Shown here piece by piece: positions 10,876 through 18,545 of a stretch of DNA of 19,458 nucleotides; position 1 is the first letter of the stretch, and every line of letters starts with the position of its first letter. The position numbers and the translations under genes are program-made. A model generated the notes under the pieces. It saw nothing but the letters and a program-made list of their open reading frames with translations. It did no database searches and was not told the DNA's origin. Source of the stretch: Daldinia sp. FL1419 (lineage: Eukaryota; Ascomycota; Sordariomycetes; Xylariales; Hypoxylaceae); NCBI GenBank assembly GCA_025201765.1, contig MU623670.1, positions 1-19,458 on the forward strand, written 5' to 3'.

Positions 10876-11151
10876 TTAATTAAAGGTAATTTTATTCATA
10901 TTATTCTTAACCCTAAACAAATTACTACTAACCAATTTTTTCAACTACTTCATAATCCAGAATTTAACAATAAAATAACATTTATAACTATCAACAAACT
11001 CCATATAATATATCAATAACAAGGTTTTTGAATTACATACCCTAACTTATACCAAATAAGGGGTTTGATCCTTTAAAAAATACCTTGGTTCAGATGCACA
11101 ACTACTTTAAACAAAGAGGCTTAAAATTTTATACTACAAAGAACTGACTTT
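10876..11151 (-). pseudogene. Possible dead coding frame, family not recognised
   Basis: One minus-strand frame of 92 codons has stops only at 11,134, 11,107, 11,047, 10,945 and 10,876, all TAA or TAG. Between the stops it reads as ordinary mixed protein rather than Lys/Ile/Asn runs, for example SSCASEPRYFLKDQTPYLV and FIVKFWIMK. The block is C-rich on the plus strand, so the coding strand lost its cytosines, as in the transposase to the left. It lies downstream of copy A on the same strand and might be part of that element. I do not recognise the protein. Chance is not excluded. Confidence 0.35.
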
Positions 11152-11422
11152 ATAAAAAAGGGTTTATTTTAAGATAATTTATTATTTATTTAGGTTATCA
11201 TTAATTGCCCAAATATTGTAATTATTATATAACCACTAAAAAAAGGTAACATTTAGAAAGATTTTCTTCTTAATAAATTAATAAATAAAACCCCTCACAA
11301 AATTAATAAAATTATTATATTCATCAACAATAAATAAATACTAATCGCCATTCATCATTACTTAATATCATAAACCATAAAACTAAATCTAACCCACTCC
11401 CAGGCTAAACCCCTCCCTATAT

Positions 11423-11644
11423 TTACTCCTCACCTACAACCACAGTAAAAACCCTATCAACCTTCCATTCTAACAACACCAAACAATTATCTATCCAATA
11501 TATCGCATAATATAAATCATAATCAAGTGGGGGGCTAATAAGCCCCCCACCTTCTTCCATATCCATGTTATTGGAGATGTTGCTTATTGATCCACCATAT
11601 ACCAAATCACCTACATTAATTGACTTTATAAGGTACCTTAAAAC
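11423..11644 (-). CDS. Conserved C-terminal coding tail of unknown repeat element, copy A
   Basis: The open frame runs from just after a TAG at 11,645-11,647 to its stop at 11,423. No ATG starts the open part; its first ATG codon lies well inside. The same peptide, diverged, is encoded by copy B at 15,053-15,310. Alignable parts are LIKSINVGDLVY, GGGLISP, IYWIDNCLVLLEWKVDRVF and a short acidic end with the stop at the same place. The upstream sequence TTTTTACCTTAG looks like a 3' splice site, so this may be a last exon of about 220 bases. The peptide has no signal or membrane segment that I can see. I do not recognise the family. It is a fragment of a mobile-element gene, probably not expressed. 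Confidence 0.5.
   Translation of the reverse strand, partial: VLRYLIKSINVGDLVYGGSISNISNNMDMEEGGGLISPPLDYDLYYAIYWIDNCLVLLEWKVDRVFTVVVGEE
11527..11550. other. GC-rich hairpin inside the coding tail
   Basis: GTGGGGGGCT (11,527-11,536) and AGCCCCCCAC (11,541-11,550) form a perfect 10-bp stem around the loop AATA. It is the strongest GC stem in this half of the window. In copy B one side survives as GGTGGGGGG and the other is degraded to TTAATCCC. It lies where the frame reads GGGLISPP, so it may simply reflect Gly and Pro codons. Confidence 0.7.
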
Positions 11645-12010
11645 CTAAGGTAAAAACAAATTATGAATAGCCAATTTGTAAAACCATATAAATACTAAAT
11701 AAATCTACTTATATATTAAACTTATTTAATAATGGTTAAAATCATATAATATAAATAAATAAATAATTAACCTTGATAGATTTACCAACTTATACTATAT
11801 TAAGGTAACTACATAGTTCCCTAAAAAAACCCTTTTATGCAGGCATATATTGCTGCTTGGTATAGGTATAACAAAAATTATTATTAAAGCAATATTAACA
11901 CTTAATACCACCCAGCCAAGGAACACAAAAATGCTGGGGGTTTTCCTCAATTATTATATATATAACATAATAATGGTATAGGTAAGGTAATGGGCCTTTA
12001 TCTAATACCA

Positions 12011-12070
12011 GTACCGCCACATATACAAGCTCTTATACGGGTACCACCATATATACAAACTCTTATACAA
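12011..12070. repeat. 30-bp tandem duplication in copy A
   Basis: Units 12,011-12,040 and 12,041-12,070 are head-to-tail and differ at five positions, all transitions. Copy B carries only one unit, near 14,650-14,690. The duplication is therefore specific to copy A, or one unit was lost from B. Confidence 0.8.
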
Positions 12071-12221
12071 GTGCAAGAACATCCTACTGAACCTTATTAA
12101 ATTAATTAGACATAATATGAAAGGTATTAAATAATATCCTTAATTTGAAGTGAAAAACAGAAAAAATATAAAAAAAAAAAGAAGAAAGGAATTTTAAAAA
12201 AAAATAACCAACCTATTTACT

Positions 12222-12228
12222 TATATAA
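12222..12228 (-). promoter_or_regulatory. Candidate TATA box of copy A
   Basis: On the minus strand ATTCTTATATAAG is followed downstream by a pyrimidine-rich tract of about 40 bases. Copy B keeps the same ATTCTTATATAA block at 14,495-14,506 followed by a T/C-rich tract. Conservation in both copies makes this a fair promoter candidate, though AT-rich context lowers certainty. Confidence 0.4.
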
Positions 12229-12292
12229 GAATCCCCACCTCTAATTAATATTACCTATTTGTACATTTAAAATTGTATGAAATATTGTAAAG

Positions 12293-12378
12293 AAATACAT
12301 ATATTTAGATTTAGTTGCTATAAATTTATATATAACCATATATAAATTTATAGTAATTAAATTTAAATATATGTATTT
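12293..12378. repeat. 86-bp palindrome at the outer end of copy A
   Basis: The arms 12,293-12,332 and 12,339-12,378 are imperfect reverse complements of 40 bp around the spacer TAACCA. Arm mismatches are transitions (for example TAGTTGC against TAATTAC). The same unit, with the same arm and spacer lengths, is at 1,864-1,949, and part of one arm starts copy B at about 14,414. Confidence 0.75.
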
Positions 12379-13800
12379 TTTTATAGTGATTTCTAATCTA
12401 ATAAGGGGTAAAAGAATAGTAAGGGAATATAATTAGAGTAATTTAACCTGTTTAATAACCTGATTATATATAGGTTTATAACATTATAAAAGGTAAGTCA
12501 AAGGTTTTTATTGTTGTTACTGCGTTTGTTGTCATTGAATTGGTATAAATGTTGCCTTTTATTATTATTAATAATACCATTACTTTTATTAAATATATCA
12601 AATATATATAATAATTCGATATTATTACCTACTTGAACTATTTTAGTATTAAATTCCTTGATTTTTCTTATTATTAATTAATTATATCTTTTTTTTATAG
12701 TATTTGGCATATTGTATAAATTAAAAAAGGTATTATTGTAGTTATTATTTTTAAGATTTTTGGTAATGTTATTTTTATATAGTTTATATGTGTATTGAAG
12801 TATTTGATTATTAATATTTGAGGTATGATGTTGACCTTTTTATTTGATTTTAAGTGTGTGTTTTATATCGTTTTGAACGATAATATTATATTATCCCGTA
12901 AGGGTTAGCCAATCAAATATGACGTTAATGTTATAGGTTGAATTCTTATTATTTTTAATATTAATGGTGAATGTGTTGTTGATATGTTTTAATGTTAAAT
13001 TAATGATTTTCTATTCATTACTGGTAGTAGTATATTTAATAAAGCTTGTGCAAAGAATATCTTCTGTTAGATTTAGTTCTGTAACCTTAAAATGAAATAA
13101 TTAGGTAAAATATAATATTTTTTAACTATAATTGATTAAATTATCATTATAAGAAAGATATAGTAATAGGGGTATGATTTATTTAAGTATGTTATAATTA
13201 CTAATATGTATAATTTTTTTTAATATTAATAGGATGTTTACAACCTTATTCCATCTCAATATTATTGTTAAGAGAAAGATCATTCCATATATTATGTGAG
13301 AAATTAGTGTTTAAGGTATTTTAATATAGTAATTAAAAAGGTAATAATAAGAATAACAATAATTTAAACAATAAATCCATATTTGTGGAATATATTAATA
13401 ATTAAACATTGTAAAAATACAAAAAAAAATATATTAAATTCATAATAGTTTAATTATATATATTAGAGTAAATTTTGATGTTTATTTCTTGATTATAATA
13501 ATTATTTTAATATTTATGATTTTTGATATAGATAACTCACATATAAACAATCATATTCCTACCTTAGGTTAGGAGTTTTACTAAAGTTAAATGTTCTACA
13601 TGCATAAACATTTGAAAATTACCTAAACATTTATGATTAATAAACTATAAAAAATATTTTAATGTTTCAAAAATTAAAACATTCCAAATTCTAAACGTTA
13701 AAAATTTTTTAACCCTAAATATATGATTAAAAATTTCTGAACTATTTACCAATAGTTTATTGATCCTTGTAAATCCTGGTAATGTATTTTCTTTAATAAA
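12379..13800. other. G-skewed block and AT-rich DNA, no gene proven
   Basis: About 12,379-12,450 still aligns with 1,780-1,863. From about 12,480 to 13,080 the plus strand keeps G and loses C; the line at 12,721 has eight G and no C. One forward frame (codon starts divisible by three, checked at 12,519, 12,891 and 12,966) gives protein-like stretches such as GMMLTFLFDFKCVFYIVLN, separated by stops. No family is recognised and the stop density is not clearly below chance. From 13,080 to 13,800 the sequence is plain AT-rich. Confidence 0.4.
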
Positions 13801-13804
13801 TAAT

Positions 13805-13945
13805 AAAAGCGTTGTTGCATCGCAAAGAGGTTGTTCCGGGGGAGGGCCGGGGTGTCCAAAATGGCTCAAAACGGTGCTGCCGACCCGTGGCCCTTCCCGG
13901 CTAACCTCAGTCCTCCTTATATGCTTTGCTTGCGTTCTGCAATAT
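13805..13945. other. GC-rich island with a long imperfect stem
   Basis: This is the only strongly GC-rich stretch in the window and keeps CpG and CpA sites. Bases 13,836-13,853 (CCGGGGGAGGGCCGGGGT) can pair with 13,883-13,900 (ACCCGTGGCCCTTCCCGG), giving about 16-17 bp with one bulge and one small internal loop. The enclosed 29 bases contain CGG-TGCTG-CCG. Open frames on both strands cross it but match nothing I know. Possible identities are an unmutated terminus or LTR of a transposon, or a short unique insert too small to be mutated. Confidence 0.6.
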
Positions 13946-14234
13946 TATAATATAATATTACCATATTTATTGCGTTCATGGTCCAGTACCACTTCGAAAA
14001 ACCCATTTCGTTTTTATATATATATTATATTAAATAAAAAAAAAATTATATATTTATAGGTATTCCATTATTTTTCTAATATTATTCTATTATTAACCTT
14101 TTTTAAATATTTTGGTCCCTTTGTTAAAAACTATTATAATATTTTAAACCTAATATATTATTTTAATATTATATTATATTAAAATTATATTCCCAATTTG
14201 GCTATATATTATAAAAATGATTTATTTGTTGAAA
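13946..14234. other. AT-rich stretch between two GC-rich islands
   Basis: No gene. A small dyad CGAAA-AACCCA-TTTCG lies near 13,996-14,011. The remainder is TTA/ATA sequence. Confidence 0.5.
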
Positions 14235-14413
14235 ATAAAGAATTGCACAAAGAACGTGGTTATGCCTTTCTGGCGCAGTTCTAGGAATCAATTGTTGAGG
14301 CTTTATTGCAATTCTTCCAAAGTTTTTAAGCCCTTGAAAAACTTATTAAGGGATTGTTAATAATATCTAACAATTGTTCTTGTTATGCTCGGTCCCTTGC
14401 TCGCCAGGTCCAC
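14235..14413. other. Second less-mutated island, abutting copy B
   Basis: Sequence such as CTTTCTGGCGCAGTTCTAGG and GCTCGGTCCCTTGCTCGCC retains C and G. Short dyads are present: CCCTT...AAGGG (14,330-14,356) and TAACAA-TTGTTC-TTGTTA. It ends exactly where similarity to copy A begins. It may be the unique target, or an LTR-like end, into which copy B or its neighbour inserted. A tRNA was considered and rejected. Confidence 0.45.
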
Positions 14414-14499
14414 AAAATCTGAATATATATATTTCTTTATAATATTTTATATAATTTTAAATATATAAAAAGGTAGCATCAATTAAAGGCAGAGATTCT

Positions 14500-14506
14500 T
14501 ATATAA
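14500..14506 (+). promoter_or_regulatory. Candidate TATA box of copy B
   Basis: TATATAA within ATTCTTATATAAATAAATAGG, matching the copy A block, followed by a T/C-rich tract at 14,522-14,575. Confidence 0.35.
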
Positions 14507-15052
14507 ATAAATAGGCTAATTATTTTTTTTAAAAATTTTTTTTTTCTTTTCTTTTTTATATTTTTCTTATTTTTCACTTTAAATTGAGGATATTACTTAA
14601 TGTCTTTTATATTATATCTAATTAATTTAATAAGATCTAATAGGATGTTCCTGTATTTGTATAAAAACCTATATATGTAATAGTATAAATATTAGGTAAA
14701 AACCTATTACTTTACCTATATCACCATTATATTATATATATAATAACCAAGGAAAATTTTTAATATCTTTGTATTCCTTAATTAAGTAATATTAAATATT
14801 AATATTATTTTAATAATAATTTCTATTATATCTATGTTAAATAATAATATATATTTACATAGAAGGATTTTTTTAGGAAATTATATGGTTATTTTAATAT
14901 AGTATAGGTTAGTAAATCTATTAAAATTAATTAATTATTTATTTATATTATATAATCTTAATTATTATTAAATAAATTTAATATATAAGTAGATTTATTT
15001 AATATTTACATAATTATATAAGTTAATTATTTATAATTTATTTTTGTCCTAA

Positions 15053-15310
15053 ATTTTAAAGGCCTTTATAAAATTGCTTAATATAAGTGATTTGGTATAT
15101 AATGGATTAGTGGGTAATATTTTTAATAATATTAAAAATGTAGGTAATGTTGTTAATAATGGTAATATGAATATAAAAAAAGGTGGGGGGTTTATTAATC
15201 CCTTATTTAATTATAATTTATGTTGTGTAATATATTGGATAGATATTTGTTTGACATTGTTAGAATGGAAGGTTGATAGGGTTTTTGCTACGCTTGCAAA
15301 TAAGGAATAA
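15053..15310 (+). CDS. Conserved C-terminal coding tail of unknown repeat element, copy B
   Basis: The open frame runs from after a TAA at 15,050-15,052 to the stop at 15,308-15,310. Its only in-frame ATG is internal. It is the homologue of the tail in copy A: ISDLVY, KKGGGFINPL, VIYWIDICLTLLEWKVDRVF and the same stop position. It has about 12 extra residues rich in Asn, Val and Gly (around 15,130-15,170) that A lacks. The TAA just upstream corresponds to TAG in A, consistent with a mutated 3' splice site or Gln codon. Despite heavy mutation the C-terminal 20 residues are nearly unchanged, partly because their codons contain few mutable C. Probably a dead element fragment. Confidence 0.45.
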   Translation: MLKAFIKLLNISDLVYNGLVGNIFNNIKNVGNVVNNGNMNIKKGGGFINPLFNYNLCCVIYWIDICLTLLEWKVDRVFATLANKE

Positions 15311-15360
15311 GTATAGATTAAGGGGTTTATTTGATATATTAGGTTATTTAGTGTATTAGG

Positions 15361-16844
15361 TAAATTTAATAATATATTTAATTTAAAATTTTAAATAAAA
15401 ACTTATATATTTACTATCCTTATAAACATTTATTCTAAATATCTTTTATTTAGAAATCTTGATAGAATAATTATAAATTTTATGTAATATTTAATTATAA
15501 AATTTATAAAGCCTAATAATATTATAAATATTTATATATGGATTTTAGGTTTAAAAATAACTTTACCCACACCTTATTATAAAATATATCTATATTTTTT
15601 TAATATATTCTTTTAATATATTAAATATATAATAAAAGATTATTACCTTTATTTTAATATATTATTAATTTATTTCTTATAATGTTTTATTAATTTAGAT
15701 ATTATTACCTAATTTAGTATAATAATAATGGAAGGATTTAAAAATATTTTATTTAATATATTTAAAATTGTTGGTATTAGTATTTGGATTGTTAATATAC
15801 CTATTAATATGTTTAAAACTTTAATATGAAATTGATCTGCTGCTTTTTTAATTTACCTAAATTATTTTAAACTTATAAAATATAATTAATATCTTTAAAT
15901 TACTTATTAATGTATTTTAAAAATTTTAAATTTTAATTTTTAATTAAATTATTTATATTTATTTTTAACCTAATTATTTTTTTTTTATATTTTTTTAACT
16001 TATTAATTAAATTCATTATTATTTATAATATTTATATATAATTTTATAATTTTTTATTATATTTTAAAATATATAAAAGTAAATACTAATAAATTTATTT
16101 AATATAATTCTAAATTATTATATTCTTTAATTAACTCTATTAAAAAAAATTATAATTCCTCCAATGTAAATTATATCTTTATATTTAATTTAAATATAAT
16201 ATTAATTTTAGGTTTAAAAAGTAAAAAAGGCAATATCCTAAACTTATAATTACATATATTATAATATATTTATTTATTAACCTAAATAATATCTTTTATA
16301 TAATCCCTTATTAATTCCTAAAAGAATTCTAAAATAAACTTCTTAAAATAAGGAATATTAATAAGGATAAATATATAAGGTTATTTCTTTTTTAAATTTT
16401 ATTTAACTTTTATATCTAATATTATCCATTTTATTAACATTATATCCTTAAATAATTTATAATTAAAAATTATTATTAACCTTATATTATTATTAATTTC
16501 AAAAATATTTATAATTTAATTTATTAAATTTAATAATAAATAATATTAAAATATTCTTATTATATTAATAAAAATGTTTAATTCTATATTAATAGTTATA
16601 ATAACCTATTATAGGTAATTAAGAACTAATAATACTTTTAATAATTTTTTCTTAAATTTTAAAATAAACTTTATCATTTCCATAATACTTAATTAATTAA
16701 AATATTAATAAGGAATAAAGAAATATATTTTGGCTTATATTATTCCATTTCTAACTATTTATTTAAATTATTATTATAAATCTATTAGATTATTAGAAGT
16801 AAAAGGTTTATATTATATTATTTGCTTAATATTTTAGATATTTA
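15361..16844. other. AT-rich DNA, no gene proven
   Basis: A minus-strand frame of 47 codons is open at 15,712-15,852 and reads AADQFHIKVLNILIGIL at its start, but its length is within chance for this composition. The stretch from 15,900 to 16,840 shows only low-complexity sequence with scattered AAGG or CCTTA remnants. Confidence 0.5.
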
Positions 16845-16924
16845 TACTGAACAGGAGTTCTAATAGCTCCTGCAAGATATGCCCTATACTTCAATTAACC
16901 CATATCAAGCCAGAGGCTGTATAA
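16845..16924 (+). repeat. 80-bp direct repeat, unit 1
   Basis: Identical in length to 17,358-17,437 with no indel. The nine differences are all transitions. The unit contains an 8-bp dyad around a 5-base loop, CAGGAG(T/C)T-CTAAT-AG(C/T)TCCTG, and the conserved core GATATGCCCTATA. It is followed directly by AGTGTCACAC, which resembles a retroelement LTR start, but this is not repeated at unit 2. Confidence 0.8.
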
Positions 16925-17357
16925 GTGTCACACAATATATAGGGAAAAATTATGATTGTAGAATTTAAGTTATTATTATTATTTTTAGAATTCTAAAATA
17001 GAACAATGAGGCTTTTTATGGAATTATTATAAGAAAAAGAATTTTTCCACACTATTTTTTGGCTTACTAATCTAACACACTTTCCTAAATAAAGCCGACA
17101 AGCGAATCTAGAACATATAATATTAAAAATATAATTTTTTTATACCCCCAAATTAGTATATTCCTTTGATTATATTTCTTTAATAATTTTCTTATTTATT
17201 TTTTATTTTTGCTATATTATTTTATTTACATTTTTAAATATTTTGACTTTTAGATGATCTGAAATATCCATTAGATTTATTTGTTCTTTAAAGTGGGTAT
17301 ATTTCTCCTTTAATAACACTTTTATAAACCTGTTTGTATTTATATTTTTTAAATTAA
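16925..17357. other. Spacer between the 80-bp repeats
   Basis: A moderately less mutated stretch near 17,050-17,115 keeps AAAGCCGACAAGCGAATC. No frame or motif is recognised. It could be part of an LTR or untranslated end of a retroelement. Confidence 0.4.
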
Positions 17358-17437
17358 TATTGAACAAGAGCTCTAATAGTTCCTGTAGGATATGCCCTAT
17401 ATTTCAATTAACCCATATTAAGCCAAAGGCTGTATAA
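17358..17437 (+). repeat. 80-bp direct repeat, unit 2
   Basis: Partner of unit 1 at an offset of 513 bases. Seven of the nine sites have T or A here against C or G in unit 1, so this copy is the more mutated one. Similarity stops at GGCTGTATAA. Confidence 0.8.
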
Positions 17438-17879
17438 ATTAGAGGATATAAAGTAATTATATCCTGAGGAAAGTATTAAAATAATCAGGTAAAAAATTTA
17501 ATAAAAATAATTATTTATTAATAATAATATATATAAGGTTGAATAAATAATATATTTAATAAAAAAATAAATTTATAAATTATTATAAAATTTATAAAAA
17601 AAATATAATGATTTTTATAAATTTGATTTAATTAAATAAGAAAATAATTTTTGAAGGTTTATTTATATTTATATAAGTTTATAAGAATTTGAAAAAGGTA
17701 GATTTTATGGAAATTAATAAAATTTTTATAAGGTAAAATTTATTATATAATTATATTACCCTAATTTAGAGTTTTTTAAAATTAATAATGTTATTTATTA
17801 ATAAATTAATTTTAATAAAAATAAATTAGAAATATTATAAGGAAAATAATTAAATAAAAAAGAAAATCTTAATTCCCCA
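17438..17879. other. AT-rich DNA, possible continuation of the pol remnant
   Basis: An integrase domain would be expected here, downstream of the RNase H remnant on the minus strand. I could not find its zinc-binding His/Cys pattern or its acidic catalytic residues. The region may be too mutated, deleted or unrelated. Confidence 0.4.
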
Positions 17880-18545
17880 AATTCTTAATTAATTTCTATA
17901 TAATTTTCATATTTTTCCCATTTTCCTTTAGGTATTTTAACCATAATCTTATATTTTATGGTTTTATAATCCTCCTCTTCTGATTCCGCTAGTATTTCTT
18001 AATCAATATCTATTTAATTAGGTGGGTTAGTTTTTAATTTAATTATCCACTTATTAAATTTTTTATTAATAATTTCTTAATACTTTTATTTATCTTATAT
18101 AAATAATTTTAATTTATTATTTAATATGTTACCTTTTAACTTATTTTTACCTGGTTCTTTAATTATGTATTGATTTTAGCTTAGAATCTTATTAATTAGA
18201 TAAGATTTATATTAATTATATTATAATTATTAATTTTTAAATATATTAATATATTTAATTATATTATAAATTAAGATTAAATCACTAATATTTAGGGGTT
18301 ATTTCTTAATTTTTATAGAATTCCATTTATTATTCCTATTTACCATAGTTCATCATTTGTTTTGTATAATTTACAAAACCTTTTCTATATTAATTAATTA
18401 ATATTCAATTATATATATACACATATTTAAAAATTCTTCTAAGATCTTAATATTTTTCCAATTTAATATCTTCTATGATAATATAGCAGTTTTAATTAGA
18501 AATATTAGTTACTTATTATAAATAATCTTGTAAATATTAAATTTT
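17880..18545 (-). pseudogene. RIP-killed Ty3/Gypsy-like pol remnant, RNase H region
   Basis: One minus-strand frame (codon low positions equal to 2 modulo 3) links several RNase H landmarks of Ty3/Gypsy elements in the right order. TAILS then a stop (18,473 and upward) is where GAVLSQ is expected. KWNSI (about 18,320) stands where the EWRHYL block lies. ISDLILIYNIIKYINIF (about 18,239-18,290) matches the TDHKNL-F stretch. YIIKEPGKNKLKGNIL (about 18,125-18,170) matches the conserved I-Y-PGK-N--ADAL signature. An acidic linker AESEEED follows at 17,969-17,989. The upstream reverse transcriptase is expected at 18,550-19,300, but its YxDD box is not clear; YLINF at 18,839-18,853 is in frame and in place but unconvincing. 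In-frame stops are frequent TAA and TAG. Assignment rests on motif spacing only. Confidence 0.5.

Larger units (their letters stand above)
11370..12378 (-). repeat. Unknown repeat element, copy A (less mutated)
   Basis: The reverse complement of this stretch aligns, with a few indels, to 14,414-15,360. Shared blocks include GATTCTTATATAA, TAGGATGTTC, TATATATATAATAA, TTTTTTTAG, AATATATAAGTAGATTTATT, GTGATTTGGTATAT and the coding tail. Copy A keeps C and G where copy B has T and A; for example CCTTGGCTGGGTGG in A is CCTTAATTAAGTAA in B. At its upstream (high-coordinate) end copy A runs into the 86-bp palindrome. The inner end near 11,370 is approximate. The element family is unknown to me. Confidence 0.75.
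14414..15360 (+). repeat. Unknown repeat element, copy B (heavily mutated)
   Basis: This copy aligns to the reverse complement of copy A from a partial palindrome arm (AAATCTGAATATATATATTTC) through the TATA block, the 30-bp unit (single copy) and the coding tail, and loses similarity near 15,350. Compared with A, most changes are C-to-T or G-to-A. It lies about 2 kb from A in inverted orientation. The two copies together may form a large inverted repeat. Ends are approximate, judged by eye. Confidence 0.75.

Noticed and set aside
13708..13722. Telomere-like TTAACCCTAAA, also at about 7,296 and 10,907
   Set aside because: Single isolated units with no tandem array; expected by chance.
13895..13935. 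Fragment of nuclear rDNA (TCCTCC then TTATATGCTT resembles the start of 28S in reverse)
   Set aside because: The resemblance needs gaps and the flanking bases do not match 5.8S, ITS2 or 28S sequence.
13645..14059. Open frames on both strands across the GC island
   Set aside because: They overlap each other, owe their length to the low-stop GC-rich core, and the predicted peptides (PTRGPSRLTS on one strand, FGHPGPPPEQP on the other) match nothing I know.
14255..14300. tRNA or SINE internal promoter (TGGCGCAGTTCTAGG resembles an A box)
   Set aside because: No B box (GGTTCRANNCC) or acceptor stem could be found at a suitable distance.
15712..15852. 47-codon stop-free minus-strand frame
   Set aside because: Too short to stand out among six frames of this composition and no motif was recognised.
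17701..17820. Reverse transcriptase motif on the plus strand
   Set aside because: A partial resemblance required ignoring mismatches that transitions cannot explain, and it conflicts with the better supported minus-strand pol remnant.
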